A DNA stretch of 64,000 bases from Pseudomonas canadensis (GCF_000503215.1 NZ_AYTD01000014.1:186001-250000); one strand, 5' to 3'; shown: positions 17,522 through 27,324, numbered from the stretch's first letter. Made by a program: numbers and translations. Notes: generated by a model from the letters alone, not told the origin.

Positions 17522-18523
17522 ATGACTCTTCGTATCGCAATCAATGGTTTTGGCCGTATCGGCCGTAATGTCCTGCGCGCACTGTATACCCAAGGCTACC
17601 GCCAGGATTTGCAGATCGTCGCCATCAACGATCTGGGCGACAGTTCGATCAACGCCCACCTGCTCAAATACGACACCGTGCATGGCACTTTCGAAGCAGA
17701 GGTCGCTCACGATCAGGAAAGCCTGACCGTCAATGGCGACCGGATTGCCGTCAGTGCCATTCGCAACCCAGCCGACCTGCCGTGGGCTGCACACAAGATC
17801 GACGTGGTGTTCGAATGCACCGGCCTGTTCACCGAACGTGACAAAGCTGCCGCCCATATTACCGCCGGCGCGCGCAAGGTGATCATTTCCGCACCGGCCA
17901 AGGGCGCGGACGCGACCGTGGTCTATGGCGTCAACCACGACATTCTGCGTCAATCCCACCAGATCATCTCCAACGCTTCGTGCACCACCAACTGCCTGGC
18001 GCCTGTGGCTCAAGTGCTGCACCGCGAGCTGGGCATCGAAAGCGGCCTGATGACCACGATTCACGCCTACACCAACGACCAGAACCTGACCGACGTCTAC
18101 CACACCGACCCGTATCGTGCGCGTTCGGCCACCCAGAACATGATCCCGAGCAAAACCGGCGCCGCTGAAGCCGTCGGCCTGGTGCTGCCGGAACTGGCGG
18201 GCAAGCTGACCGGCATGGCGGTGCGTGTACCGGTGATCAACGTGTCGCTGGTGGACCTCACCGTGCAGTTGAAGAAAGAAGCCACCGCCGAACAGGTCAA
18301 CGCGCTGCTCAAGGATGCCAGCCAGCATTCGAAGATTCTGGGTTACAACACCCTGCCGCTGGTTTCCAGCGACTTCAACCACAACCCGTTGTCGTCGATC
18401 TTCGATGCCAATCACACCAAAGTCAGCGGCAAGTTGCTGAAAGTGCTGGCTTGGTATGACAACGAGTGGGGCTTCTCCAACCGTATGTTGGATAACTGCC
18501 TGGCATTGTGTAACGCCGAGTAA
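17522..18523 (+). CDS. gap: Type I glyceraldehyde-3-phosphate dehydrogenase
   Basis: 333 residues. N-terminal Rossmann motif [15 protein letters not shown], catalytic [12 protein letters not shown] (active Cys), the S-loop region and the C-terminal [12 protein letters not shown]. It oxidises glyceraldehyde 3-phosphate with NAD to 1,3-bisphosphoglycerate; in pseudomonads this copy serves glucose catabolism and is co-repressed with edd by HexR. Separate promoter with an operator just before the ATG. Confidence 0.96.
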   Translation: MTLRIAINGFGRIGRNVLRALYTQGYRQDLQIVAINDLGDSSINAHLLKYDTVHGTFEAEVAHDQESLTVNGDRIAVSAIRNPADLPWAAHKIDVVFECTGLFTERDKAAAHITAGARKVIISAPAKGADATVVYGVNHDILRQSHQIISNASCTTNCLAPVAQVLHRELGIESGLMTTIHAYTNDQNLTDVYHTDPYRARSATQNMIPSKTGAAEAVGLVLPELAGKLTGMAVRVPVINVSLVDLTVQLKKEATAEQVNALLKDASQHSKILGYNTLPLVSSDFNHNPLSSIFDANHTKVSGKLLKVLAWYDNEWGFSNRMLDNCLALCNAE

Positions 18524-18542
18524 TCCAGTGGGAGTGGGCTTG

Positions 18543-18629
18543 TGTGGGAGCGGGCTTGCTCGCGAATACAGACGCCTCGGTTCATCTGAATACCGAGGTG
18601 ATGCATTCGCGAGCAAGCCCGCTCCCACA
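18543..18629. repeat. REP doublet, TGTGGGAGCGGGC family, copy 2
   Basis: 87-bp element with inverted arms TGTGGGAGCGGGCTTGCTCG and complement, downstream of gap. Confidence 0.88.
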
Positions 18630-18674
18630 TTTGTCCTGTGCAACACCGGGCAACGTGCCACTTGCCATTTGCGT

Positions 18675-18694
18675 TGATGATAAGCATTATCATT
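18675..18694 (+). promoter_or_regulatory. Fur box upstream of the heme-uptake sigma gene
   Basis: Contains a perfect inverted repeat ATGATAA-GCA-TTATCAT (18677-18693) close to the Fur consensus, 26 bases before the sigma factor start. It implies iron repression of the whole signalling system. Confidence 0.8.
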
Positions 18695-18719
18695 AACTGC
18701 AAACCGGTCTGGTATCACT

Positions 18720-19238
18720 GTGAGCCAATCTCGCTTCAACCATGTCTTTCTCACCCAACGGGTGATTCTGCTTCGCACCTTGCAGCGGATGGTGAATAAC
18801 CACAGCACCGCCGAGGACCTGTTGCAGGAAACCTACCTGCGCGTCACTCGGGCCCTGAGCGAGCGGCCGATCGATCACCTTGAACCCTTCGTGTTTCAGA
18901 CGGCGCGCAACCTGGCGCTGGACCATCTGCGTGCGCGCAGGATCCAGGCCCGCACGCTGCAAGAAGATGTTCCGCTGGATGTCCTGCAAAGCGTCGCCGC
19001 CCCCATCAGTACCCCCGAAGATGCCACCCAAGCCGAGCAAATGCTCGAAGCCCTGAGCGTCAGCCTCGGCCAGTTGAGCGCCCGCCAACAACAGATCTTC
19101 ATCCTCAGCCGCCTGCATGGTTGCAGTTACCAGGAGATCGCCGATCAGTTGGAAGTGTCCTTGAGCACCGTGCAAAAGGAACTCAAATTGATTATGGCTA
19201 TCTGCGTAGGTGTGGCCGAACGGCTGGATCGGCCTTAA
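18720..19238 (+). CDS. hxuI: ECF sigma factor, FecI/HxuI type
   Basis: 172-residue iron-starvation ECF sigma factor: region 2 (NHSTAEDLLQETYLRVTRA, FQTARNLALDHLRARR) and region 4 (LSARQQQIFILSRLHGCSYQEIADQL). GTG start. With the anti-sigma and receptor genes downstream it forms a cell-surface signalling unit; resemblance of the three-gene order and receptor to HxuIRA suggests heme or hemoprotein as signal. A Fur box lies directly upstream. Confidence 0.88.
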   Translation: MSQSRFNHVFLTQRVILLRTLQRMVNNHSTAEDLLQETYLRVTRALSERPIDHLEPFVFQTARNLALDHLRARRIQARTLQEDVPLDVLQSVAAPISTPEDATQAEQMLEALSVSLGQLSARQQQIFILSRLHGCSYQEIADQLEVSLSTVQKELKLIMAICVGVAERLDRP

Positions 19239-19312
19239 GCTTCACCCAACAGAAGCGTCGATCCCAGCTGCAAGAAAGTTGAATAGAACGTGGCGAAGAC
19301 CCGAGGAACACC

Positions 19313-20281
19313 GTGACGGACCCGAATAAACTGCGCCCTCTCGAGCTGGCTCATGAGGTGTTGCAAGACACGGCCATGGACCAAGCCCTTGACTGGCTGA
19401 TCGCCTTGCAGTGCCCGCAACCCGGGCAACAGACCGAATTCGAAGCCTGGCTGGCCAGCGATCCCGCCCACGTCCACGCCTTCGCCAAGGCCCAAGCCGC
19501 ATGGGAGCGCGCGCCGGTTCACAGTGCCGCCGTCGCACTGGCCGTACCGCGCAAGTCCAGCGCTTGGCGCCGCATCAAACCGCATTGGAAACCGCTGGCC
19601 ACCGCCGCTGTGCTGCTGATCGGCCTGTTCAGCTTCAGCAACCTGCCGGTGCGTCTGCAAGCCGACCACCTCACCGTGGTGGGCGAACGCCAGCGCCTGC
19701 AACTGGATGACGGCTCCAAAGTGTTGCTGAACACCAACTCGGCATTTTCCAGCAGTATCAAGGACCATCAGCGCCTCGCCCGACTGTACCAGGGCGAGGC
19801 GTTTTTCGAAGTCGTGCCCAACCATGGCCTGCCCCTGGAAATCGACGCCGGCCCCGTGCGCGCCAGCGTGCGTGATACCGCGTTCGCCGTGCGCTACCTG
19901 AATGGCGAAGCGCAGGTGCAAGTGCAACGCGGCGATGTCGACCTGAGCAACACCTTCGATGATGCCCGCGTGCGCTTGCGCGCCGGTGAAAGTATCCGCA
20001 TCGGGCCCAAGGGTTTTGGCCAGCCGGCCAAGCTGGACGCCAACAAGGATCTGGCCTGGGTGCAAGGCCGGCTGATCTTCGAAAACTGCCCGATGAGCGA
20101 AGTGCTCGCCGAGCTGCGCCGTTATTATCCCGGCTGGATCGTCAACACCAATGATCAACTGGCCAGCGTCGCCGTCACCGGCAATTACCGCCTCGACCAG
20201 CCCCTGGACGTGGTGCGCTCCCTGGCCCACATCACCTCGGCCAAGCTGTCGGAATACCCGGCGCTGGTGATCTTGAACTAA
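19313..20281 (+). CDS. hxuR: FecR-type anti-sigma factor
   Basis: 322 residues, GTG start preceded by GAGGAA. Cytoplasmic N-terminal domain (about 1-85) with the FecR_N pattern ALDWLIALQCP...FEAWLASDPAHVHAFAKAQAAWE, one membrane segment near 97-115 (LATAAVLLIGLFSFSNL), then the periplasmic FecR domain (LDDGSKVLLNTNSAFS, GEAFFEV, VRDTAFAVRY) and a C-terminal STN-like part. It holds the sigma factor until the ligand-loaded receptor signals through the plug domain. Confidence 0.9.
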   Translation: MTDPNKLRPLELAHEVLQDTAMDQALDWLIALQCPQPGQQTEFEAWLASDPAHVHAFAKAQAAWERAPVHSAAVALAVPRKSSAWRRIKPHWKPLATAAVLLIGLFSFSNLPVRLQADHLTVVGERQRLQLDDGSKVLLNTNSAFSSSIKDHQRLARLYQGEAFFEVVPNHGLPLEIDAGPVRASVRDTAFAVRYLNGEAQVQVQRGDVDLSNTFDDARVRLRAGESIRIGPKGFGQPAKLDANKDLAWVQGRLIFENCPMSEVLAELRRYYPGWIVNTNDQLASVAVTGNYRLDQPLDVVRSLAHITSAKLSEYPALVILN

Positions 20282-20282
20282 A

Positions 20283-20297
20283 TGAGAATTATTTTTA
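20283..20297 (+). promoter_or_regulatory. Possible Fur box before the receptor gene
   Basis: TGAGAATTATTTTTA resembles the 7-1-7 Fur consensus with about three mismatches. It lies between the anti-sigma stop and the receptor, where the receptor's own sigma-dependent promoter is also expected. Confidence 0.4.
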
Positions 20298-20396
20298 CTC
20301 GATAGCCGAGGATCGTACGTCTCGTCTTAGCCAATGCAACTGATTCCTATTTGTTTCAGTTCGCAACTATAAGATTCGTACCCCGGAGCGCTCTCG

Positions 20397-22961
20397 ATGT
20401 CCTCTCGTTTCAACCGCCGGTCCTCTTCGCCCGTCCTGTCCTTGCTGACCGCGGCCATCCTGCTGGCCGGTGCGCCGGTGATGACGGCCACCGCCGCCGA
20501 ACCTACTGCACGCAGCCACGGCAACTACAACTTCAGCATCGAGCAGCAATCGCTGGTCTCGGCCCTCAACGCCTTTACCGCTGTGACCGGTTGGCAAGTC
20601 GGCCTGCCCGCTGAGTTGGGCCAGGGTGTGTCGTCCCCAGGCGTACGCGGCCCGTTGTCGCCGGAAAAAGCCCTGGACCGGCTGTTGGTGGGGACCAACC
20701 TGAGCTATCGCAAACTGGGCAGCAACAACATCATCCTGGAAAAGCGCGCAGCGGGGAGCACCCTCAACCTGCAACAGGTGACCATCAGCGCCACCCGCAG
20801 TGAGCAGGGCGTGAGCAGCGTACCGAGCACCGTCAGCGTGCATGATCGCGAAGAGCTGGACCGCCAGAACGTGAATACCATCCGTGAACTGGTGCGTTAT
20901 GAGCCCAACGTCTCGGTAGGCGGTGCCGGTGGCCGCTCGAGCAATTCGGGCTACAATATTCGTGGCATCGACGGCGACCGCATCCTCACCCAAGTGGATG
21001 GTGTGGAGGTGCCGGACAACTTCTTCAACGGCCCTTACGCCAAGACCCGTCGCAACTACGTCGACCCGGAAATCGTCAAACGCGTCGAGATTCTGCGCGG
21101 CCCGGCCTCGGCCCTGTACGGCAGCAGCGCCATTGGTGGTGCGGTGAGTTATTTCACCCTCGACCCGGACGACATCATCAAACCCGGCAAGGACGTCGGC
21201 GCCCGCCTCAAGACCGGCTACAGCTCCGCCGATGAAAGCTGGCTGACCTCCGGCACCGTCGCCGGACGCGTGCAAGACTTCGACGGCTTGCTGCACCTGA
21301 GCCAGCGCAACGGCCATGAGATGGAATCCTATGATGGCAACAACGCCACGGGGCTGGCGCGCACTGGCGCCAACCCCGAGGACGCGCGCACCATCAACGT
21401 GCTGGCCAAGCTGGGCTGGAACTACGGTGACGACAATCGACTGGGCCTGACGTACGAGAAGTTCAAGGATGATCGCGACGTCAATCTCAAGAATGCCGTG
21501 GGTGGTCCGTTCACCGGCGGGCGTGGCTTCAACTTCTACCGTGCGCGGTCGGGCAACGACACCATCACCCGCGAGCGTTTCGGTATCGAAAACCGCTTTG
21601 CCCTGGACTCGCCGATTGCCGATCAGATCAAGACCAGCCTCAACTACCAGATCGCCAAGACCGACCAGACCACCGCCGAGATCTACCAGCCGTCGCGCCG
21701 TGTCTTGCGCACCCGCGAAACCCTTTACGAAGAAAAACAGTGGGTGTTCGACGCCCAGTTGGACAAGGCCTTTAGCCTGGGTGAAACCGATCACCAACTG
21801 ACCTATGGCACCACCCTCAAGCAACAGAAAGTCACCGGCTCCCGAGAAGGCGCAGCCAGCTGCCTGGCTGTTGGCGGCGGTTGCACGGCCATCGGCGCGC
21901 CCAGTCCGATTGCCAGCGATAGCGTAAAGAAGGCCAGTGACTTCCCGGACCCGACCATCAACACCTACTCGTTGTTCGCACAGGACCAGATCACTTGGGA
22001 CAAATGGACCTTCCTGCCCGCCGTGCGTTACGACTACACCCAACTCAAACCCAAGTTGACTGAAGAGTTCCTCAACACTGTCGACCCGACGCGGATCTAC
22101 GCCCACAGTGACAAGGAAAAAACCTGGCACCGTGTGACGCCCAAATTCGGCCTGACCTACGCACTGACCGATCACTACACCTGGTTCGGCCAATACGCTG
22201 AAGGCTTCCGCACACCGTCGGCCAAGGCCTTGTACGGCCGCTTTGAAAACCTGCAGCAGGGCTACACCGTCGAGCCCAACCCAGACCTAAAGCCGGAAAG
22301 CAGCAAGGGCGTGGAAACCGGAATTCGCGGCAACTTCGATTCCGGTTCGTTTGATATCGCTGTGTTCTACAACAAATACCGCGACTTCATCGACGAGGAC
22401 GCCTCCGTCGCCGGCGGCACCTCACAGCAATTCGAAGCCAACAACATCAAGCACGCCACCATCAAAGGGATAGAAGCCAAAGGGCGCCTGAACCTCGATG
22501 CCTTCGGCGCACCGCAAGGCCTGTACACCCAGGGTTCGGTCGGCTACACCTATGGCCGCAACGACGACAATGGCGAGGCGCTCAACAGCGTCAACCCGCT
22601 CAAGGGCGTATTCGGCCTGGGCTACGACCAGGACAACTACGGTGGCCTGCTGAGCTGGACCCTGGTGAAAAAGCAGAACCGCGTCGACAGCACCACTTTT
22701 CACGCGCCTGACGGCAGCACCACTGGCCCCTTCAAGACCCCAGGCTTTGGCATCGTCGACCTGACCGGTTTCTACAAAGTCACCAACGACGTGACCATCA
22801 ATGGCGGCCTCTACAACCTCACCGACAAGAAATACTGGAACTGGGACGACGTACGCAGCTACGACGGCGTCGGCGAAGCGGGCGTGACCTCCCCGGCCAA
22901 CCTCGACCGCCTGACCCAGCCGGGTCGCAACTTTGCGATCAACGTGATCTGGGACATTTAA
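20397..22961 (+). CDS. hxuA: TonB-dependent heme receptor with signalling domain (HxuA type)
   Basis: 854-residue outer-membrane receptor. Signal peptide (cleavage after about ATAAE), STN signalling domain (about 40-115), TonB-box-like TISATR near 130, plug domain (VNTIRELVRYEPNVSVGG, GIDGDRILTQVDGVEVPD, GPASALYGSSAIGGAVSY) and a 22-strand barrel of the hemoglobin/transferrin-receptor family. It imports heme across the outer membrane and relays ligand binding to HxuR. The heme-receptor FRAP and NPNL boxes appear as FRTP and NPDL, and there is no histidine between them. Start ATG has CGGAG upstream. Confidence 0.87.
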   Translation: MSSRFNRRSSSPVLSLLTAAILLAGAPVMTATAAEPTARSHGNYNFSIEQQSLVSALNAFTAVTGWQVGLPAELGQGVSSPGVRGPLSPEKALDRLLVGTNLSYRKLGSNNIILEKRAAGSTLNLQQVTISATRSEQGVSSVPSTVSVHDREELDRQNVNTIRELVRYEPNVSVGGAGGRSSNSGYNIRGIDGDRILTQVDGVEVPDNFFNGPYAKTRRNYVDPEIVKRVEILRGPASALYGSSAIGGAVSYFTLDPDDIIKPGKDVGARLKTGYSSADESWLTSGTVAGRVQDFDGLLHLSQRNGHEMESYDGNNATGLARTGANPEDARTINVLAKLGWNYGDDNRLGLTYEKFKDDRDVNLKNAVGGPFTGGRGFNFYRARSGNDTITRERFGIENRFALDSPIADQIKTSLNYQIAKTDQTTAEIYQPSRRVLRTRETLYEEKQWVFDAQLDKAFSLGETDHQLTYGTTLKQQKVTGSREGAASCLAVGGGCTAIGAPSPIASDSVKKASDFPDPTINTYSLFAQDQITWDKWTFLPAVRYDYTQLKPKLTEEFLNTVDPTRIYAHSDKEKTWHRVTPKFGLTYALTDHYTWFGQYAEGFRTPSAKALYGRFENLQQGYTVEPNPDLKPESSKGVETGIRGNFDSGSFDIAVFYNKYRDFIDEDASVAGGTSQQFEANNIKHATIKGIEAKGRLNLDAFGAPQGLYTQGSVGYTYGRNDDNGEALNSVNPLKGVFGLGYDQDNYGGLLSWTLVKKQNRVDSTTFHAPDGSTTGPFKTPGFGIVDLTGFYKVTNDVTINGGLYNLTDKKYWNWDDVRSYDGVGEAGVTSPANLDRLTQPGRNFAINVIWDI

Positions 22962-22970
22962 ACCGCCCCT

Positions 22971-23012
22971 CTCACCTCGTCGAAATTTCACCGACGAGGT
23001 GAGGATTTTTTA
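22971..23012 (+). terminator. Terminator after the heme receptor
   Basis: 12-bp stem CTCACCTCGTCG with complement at 22992-23003, 9-base loop, then a T-rich tail. It separates the receptor from the heme oxygenase gene. Confidence 0.88.
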
Positions 23013-23094
23013 CTGTGCCGCGTCTTCTTGTTCGTCTAGTTGATAACAGCTCTCTTTAGGGCACCCAGGCGCTCCCCTTCTCAAGGACTTTTTC

Positions 23095-23703
23095 ATGACC
23101 GCTTCTCCTACCGCAGAACGCCCAAGCCTACGCTCCCAGCGCCTGAACCAGATCACCAACGAGCCACACACCAAGCTCGACGCCCTGGTCAAAGCCCACG
23201 CGCCGTTCGAAACCCAGGCCAATTTCGCGCGTTTCGTGGTCGCGCAGTACCTGTTCCAGTCGGAGTTGGTGGCGTTGTACAACGATGCCGAGCTGATCAA
23301 GATCGTGCCGGACCTGGCCGCACGTTGCCGCGCCGAAGCCGCCAAGCTGGACCTGGGCGACCTCGACACCGAAGTGCCTGCACCGGTCGCCGGCGCCGTG
23401 AAGAACCCGAGCAAGGCCGAAGCCTTGGGCTGGCTGTTCGTGTCCGAAGGCTCCAAACTGGGCGCTGCGTTCCTGATCAAGCGCGCCGTGGGCCTGGGCC
23501 TGAGCGAAACCTTCGGTGCCCGTCACCTGGGTGAGCCGGCCGGTGGCCGTGCTGAAGGCTGGAAGAGCTTCACCCGTACGCTCGATGCCCTGGAATTCAA
23601 CGCTGAAGAAGAGGCAGCGGTGGAAAAAGGCGCAATCGACGCGTTTGTACGCTTCACTGTCTTGCTGGAACAAGCGTACGCTAGCGCCCCTGAACTGGCC
23701 TGA
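23095..23703 (+). CDS. hemO: Biliverdin-producing heme oxygenase
   Basis: 202-residue cytoplasmic heme oxygenase of the HemO/PigA type, opening imported heme to biliverdin, CO and iron. Proximal heme ligand His in TNEPHTKLDALVKA near residue 24; distal-helix region ALGWLFVSEGSKLGAAFLIKRA near 125-145. AAGGA precedes the ATG. It lies directly behind the heme receptor and completes uptake-plus-degradation in one place; in P. aeruginosa hemO is at a separate locus from hxuIRA. Confidence 0.9.
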   Translation: MTASPTAERPSLRSQRLNQITNEPHTKLDALVKAHAPFETQANFARFVVAQYLFQSELVALYNDAELIKIVPDLAARCRAEAAKLDLGDLDTEVPAPVAGAVKNPSKAEALGWLFVSEGSKLGAAFLIKRAVGLGLSETFGARHLGEPAGGRAEGWKSFTRTLDALEFNAEEEAAVEKGAIDAFVRFTVLLEQAYASAPELA

Positions 23704-23727
23704 CTCTTGGCTGGAATGCGATAAAAA

Positions 23728-23851
23728 TGTGGGAGCGGGCTTGCTGTGGTGAGCAGGCTTGCCCTGCGCTGGGCTGCGAAGCAGCCCCTTGGGTCGGCGG
23801 TGAGCCCGTCGGGGGACAAGCCCCACTCACCACAGCAAGCCCGCTCCCACA
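23728..23851. repeat. Composite (nested) REP element
   Basis: Outer 17-bp arms TGTGGGAGCGGGCTTGC (23728-23744) and exact complement (23835-23851) flank an inner 90-bp palindromic element beginning TGTGGTGAG (23745) and ending CTCACCACA (23834). It looks like one REP doublet sitting at the centre of another. Confidence 0.8.
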
Positions 23852-23894
23852 TTTAGATCTCATTTCATATTGATTCTCTGTGATATCTCTACCT

Positions 23895-24296
23895 ATGACC
23901 GGCAAAACCCAATCCACCTCGAAAATCGCCCGGATCCTCTTCGGCCTGCTGGCGTACGTCAGCCTGGGCATAGGGTTGATAGCGATTGTCGTGCCGGGTT
24001 TGCCCACCACCGAATTCATCCTGCTCGCCGCCTGGGCCGCCACCAAAAGCTCACCGCGCCTCAGCGCCTGGCTGGAAAACCACCGGCTGTTCGGGCCGAT
24101 CCTGTTCAATTGGCGCAACGGCAAGATCATCGCCCGTCGTGCCAAAGTCAGCGCCACCGTGAGCATGCTGCTGTGCGCCCTCCTGATGCTGGTGATGCTC
24201 GACCACGGCTGGCCGATCTACCTGGCGATTGCCGGGATGAGCCTGGGCAATCTGTGGATCTGGTCACGTCCGGAGCGGCTTGTAGCGCCCGTATAA
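23895..24296 (+). CDS. DUF454 (YbaN-like) inner-membrane protein
   Basis: 133 residues. The segment LGIGLIAIVVPGLPTTEFILLAAWAATKSSPRLSAWLENHRLFGPIL is characteristic of DUF454, with three to four membrane segments. Function is not established in the family. It follows heme oxygenase by 191 bp with a composite REP element between, so co-transcription is uncertain. An alternative in-frame start is at 23880. Confidence 0.8.
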   Translation: MTGKTQSTSKIARILFGLLAYVSLGIGLIAIVVPGLPTTEFILLAAWAATKSSPRLSAWLENHRLFGPILFNWRNGKIIARRAKVSATVSMLLCALLMLVMLDHGWPIYLAIAGMSLGNLWIWSRPERLVAPV

Positions 24297-24380
24297 TGTA
24301 GCCTGTAGGGTATTTCCTACCGCTCATCGCCTCTCTCTCATGAATTGAATCATGACGCCGATGTTTCAGACATAGCGCTG

Positions 24381-24422
24381 AATGGACTTGGCCTGCACTG
24401 CGTGCCTTCCAACAAGTCCATT
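24381..24422 (+). promoter_or_regulatory. Stem-loop before the chemoreceptor gene
   Basis: 10-bp arms AATGGACTTG (24381-24390) and CAAGTCCATT (24413-24422) with a 22-base loop, ending 13 bases before the ATG. It may act in the mRNA leader or be an operator. Confidence 0.4.
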
Positions 24423-24435
24423 CGTGAGTGAACCT

Positions 24436-26574
24436 ATGTTCGACACCCTCTCCATTCGCTTGAAAATCGTGCTGCTATCAGGCCTTTGCCTCTTGGGGGT
24501 CATCGCACTGATCATCAGCATCAACCTCTACGAAACCAATCAGAACGATCAGCTGATCAGCGATTCAAGCTCGCGAATGCTCACTAACAGTGTGCAAAAC
24601 CTGCTGCAATCCAAAGCCGCCGAACAGGCCGTGCAATTGCAGAAAACCTTTGGCGAAAACCTGTTGGTGGTGACGGCCCTCGCCGACCAAGTCAAGGACC
24701 TGCGCGCCCTGGCAGCCAAACGGTCCCTGGAACCCGCTGCCTTGCGGGAAGAACTCAACCAGAGCCTCAAGACCACCTTCGAGCGCAACAGCAAAGTGCT
24801 GGGTATCTGGCTGTCGTTCGAGCCCAATGGACTGGATGGCAAGGACAGCGAATTCGTCGGCGACAAGGCCCGCGTGTCCAACGAAAAAGGCCGTTTTTCC
24901 AGCTACTGGAGCCGCGCCGGCGGTGAAGGGCTGAACACCATCATGGTTGAAGAAGACCTGACCAAGACCACCCCCAACCTCAGCGGCACGCCCTACAACA
25001 TCTGGTACACCTGCCCACGTGATACGCGCAGAGTGTGCCTGCTCGACCCCTACGCCGATGAAGTGGCCGGCAAGCAGATGCTGATGACCACCATTGCCTT
25101 GCCGCTGATCGTGGACGGCAAAGTCATCGGCGTGGTCGGTATCGACATCGCCCTCAACACCCTGCAAGCAGTGACGGACGCGGCGCAAAAAGAACTCTTC
25201 GACGGCGCGGCGCATCTGGAGATCCTGTCCAGTACCGGCCTGATCGCGGCGTATAGCGGTCAGCCGGACAAGGTCGGCAAAAATCTGATCGACATTCTCG
25301 CCGCCGAAGGCAAGGAGATCGTGCAACTGCTGGCCAGCGAGTCACCCATGATCCGCGAGCAGGACGACACCATCCGCGCCGTCTACCCGGTCAAGCCGAT
25401 TGCCGACGCAAAATCCTGGGGCGTGGTGATCAAGCTGCCCAAGAACGTGATGCTGGCCGACACCTTGAAACTGCAGGACGTCCTCGACAAGGCCCAAGCC
25501 ACCGGTACGCTCAAAGCCTTGCTGGTCGGCGCTGCCGCCGCGCTGCTGGGTCTGCTGCTGATCTGGCTGACCGCCACCGGGGTAACCCGTCCAATCAACA
25601 GCGTGGCCGCCATGCTCAAGGAGATCGCCAGTGGCGACGGCGACCTCACCCAGCGCCTGGCCTACACCAAGAAGGATGAACTCGGAGAATTGGTCAACTG
25701 GTTCAACCGCTTCCTCGACAAGCTGCAACCGACCATCGCCCAGATCAAGCAAAGTATCACTGAAGCCCGTGGCACCGCCGATCAGTCATCGGCCATCGCG
25801 CGCCAGACCAGCGAAGGCATGCAAGTGCAGTTCCGCGAAATCGACCAGGTGGCTACCGCGTCCAACGAGATGAGTGCCACTGCCCACGACGTCGCCAACA
25901 GCGCCTCCAACGCCGCCAACGCGGCACGCGGGGCTGATCAGTCGGCACGCGAAGGCATGTCGATCATCGAGCAGAGCACTCGCGACATCACCACCCTGGC
26001 CGAAGAAGTCAGCAAGGCCGTGGGCGAAGTCGAAGCCTTGGCGGTCAACAGCGAGCAGATCGGTTCGGTGCTGGAAGTGATCCGCAGCATCGCCGAGCAG
26101 ACCAACCTGCTGGCGCTGAACGCCGCCATCGAAGCGGCACGCGCCGGGGAAAGCGGCCGTGGCTTTGCGGTGGTGGCCGACGAAGTGCGCAACCTGGCCA
26201 AGCGCACCCAGGACTCCGTGGAGGAAATCCGCCTGGTGATCGAGCGCATCCAGAGCGGCACCCGTGGCGTGGTGGCGACCATGCATTCAAGCCAGAGCCA
26301 GGCCCAGAGCAATGCCGGGCAGATCCATCAAGCGGTGCAGGCCTTGGGCAAGATCAGCGATGCGGTGACCGTGATCAGCGACATGAACTTGCAAATCGCC
26401 AGCGCCGCCGAACAACAGAGCGCCGTGGCCGAAGAGGTCAACCGCAACGTCTCGGCGATCCGTACAGTGACCGAAACCCTCACCGGCCAGGCCACCGAGT
26501 CGGCGGCCATCAGCAGCCAACTCAATGCGTTGGCCAGCCAGCAGATGAAGCTGATGGATCAGTTCAGGGTCTGA
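24436..26574 (+). CDS. Methyl-accepting chemotaxis protein with Cache sensor
   Basis: 712 residues: membrane segment near 10-32, double Cache periplasmic domain (about 40-350; includes [16 protein letters not shown] and [19 protein letters not shown]), second membrane segment near 362-382, HAMP ([25 protein letters not shown]), and a cytoplasmic signalling domain with the hairpin tip [32 protein letters not shown]. dCache receptors of this layout in pseudomonads bind amino acids, polyamines or other small ligands; the ligand cannot be told from sequence alone. Single gene. Confidence 0.93.
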   Translation: MFDTLSIRLKIVLLSGLCLLGVIALIISINLYETNQNDQLISDSSSRMLTNSVQNLLQSKAAEQAVQLQKTFGENLLVVTALADQVKDLRALAAKRSLEPAALREELNQSLKTTFERNSKVLGIWLSFEPNGLDGKDSEFVGDKARVSNEKGRFSSYWSRAGGEGLNTIMVEEDLTKTTPNLSGTPYNIWYTCPRDTRRVCLLDPYADEVAGKQMLMTTIALPLIVDGKVIGVVGIDIALNTLQAVTDAAQKELFDGAAHLEILSSTGLIAAYSGQPDKVGKNLIDILAAEGKEIVQLLASESPMIREQDDTIRAVYPVKPIADAKSWGVVIKLPKNVMLADTLKLQDVLDKAQATGTLKALLVGAAAALLGLLLIWLTATGVTRPINSVAAMLKEIASGDGDLTQRLAYTKKDELGELVNWFNRFLDKLQPTIAQIKQSITEARGTADQSSAIARQTSEGMQVQFREIDQVATASNEMSATAHDVANSASNAANAARGADQSAREGMSIIEQSTRDITTLAEEVSKAVGEVEALAVNSEQIGSVLEVIRSIAEQTNLLALNAAIEAARAGESGRGFAVVADEVRNLAKRTQDSVEEIRLVIERIQSGTRGVVATMHSSQSQAQSNAGQIHQAVQALGKISDAVTVISDMNLQIASAAEQQSAVAEEVNRNVSAIRTVTETLTGQATESAAISSQLNALASQQMKLMDQFRV

Positions 26575-26592
26575 ACAGCTTGCACAAAACCC

Positions 26593-26620
26593 TGTAGGAG
26601 CCGGCTTGCCGGCTCCTACC
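26593..26620. repeat. Single REP palindrome
   Basis: TAGGAGCCGGC and complement around TT, between convergent genes. No T-run. Confidence 0.7.
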
Positions 26621-26621
26621 A

Positions 26622-27185
26622 TTAGAGACCAGTCCAAGCCTGGACAAACGCCGCCACATCCTCTTTAGCCGCGGTACGCGGCGGGTTTTGCGGCGTGCCC
26701 AGGTAGAGGAAGCCAATCACTTCCTCGTCGGCCGCAAGGCCCAGGCCTTTGGCAACGTGGGCCGAGTAGGACAGTTCACCCGTGCGCCACACGGCGCCAA
26801 TCCCCTGGGCATACGCCGCCAGCAGGATGCCGTGAGCCGCACAGGCGGCTGCCAGCAATTGTTCGGATTTCGGCACCTTGAAATGTTCCTGCAAACGGGC
26901 AATCACCACCACCACCAACGGCGCACGCAACGGGCCGTTCTGGGCCTTGTCGATGGCGGCTTGCGGCGCATCGGCGTCCTGCAGGCGTGCGGCTTCGGCC
27001 AGCAGCGTGCCCATTTGCTCACGGGCAGCCCCTTCAACCGTGAGGAAACGCCAAGGGCGCAGTTGGCCGTGGTCAGGCGCGCGCATGGCGGCGGCGAACA
27101 GCACGTCGCGCTGCTCCTGGGTCGGCGCCGGTTCCAGCAGACGCGGCACGGAAACACGGTTGAGCAAAGCGTCGAGAGCCTGCAT
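26622..27185 (-). CDS. NAD(P)H nitroreductase family protein (YdjA-like)
   Basis: 187-residue FMN-dependent nitroreductase-fold protein. RRS-equivalent region RAPDHGQLRPWRFLTVEG near 35-50, the AACAAHGILLAAYAQGIGAVWRTGE segment and the C-terminal GFLYLGTPQNPPR are typical of the YdjA subgroup. Start ATG 27185 has the strong site GGAGGT; the frame stays open 183 codons upstream over other genes, but that extension is not protein-like. Substrate unknown. Confidence 0.87.
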   Translation of the reverse strand: MQALDALLNRVSVPRLLEPAPTQEQRDVLFAAAMRAPDHGQLRPWRFLTVEGAAREQMGTLLAEAARLQDADAPQAAIDKAQNGPLRAPLVVVVIARLQEHFKVPKSEQLLAAACAAHGILLAAYAQGIGAVWRTGELSYSAHVAKGLGLAADEEVIGFLYLGTPQNPPRTAAKEDVAAFVQAWTGL

Positions 27186-27247
27186 TGGCCACCTCCAGAG
27201 AAAAATGTGCGGCCATTCTAGCGGGAATGAATCGGATTCGACCAAAC

Positions 27248-27266
27248 GATAATTGCTCTTATTCAT
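27248..27266 (+). promoter_or_regulatory. Weak Fur-like site before the di-heme oxidoreductase operon
   Basis: GATAATTGCTCTTATTCAT matches the Fur consensus at about 10 of 19 positions and lies 58 bases before the ATG. Imelysin operons are often iron regulated, which raises its plausibility. Confidence 0.3.
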
Positions 27267-27324
27267 TGCGCCACGCCCTGTTAGACTTTGCGACCTTATT
27301 TTTCGTCTTCGTCCGGGAAACTCG

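Noticed and set aside
26593..26620. Terminator between the chemoreceptor and nitroreductase genes
   Set aside because: It is a REP-type palindrome without a T-run on either strand.
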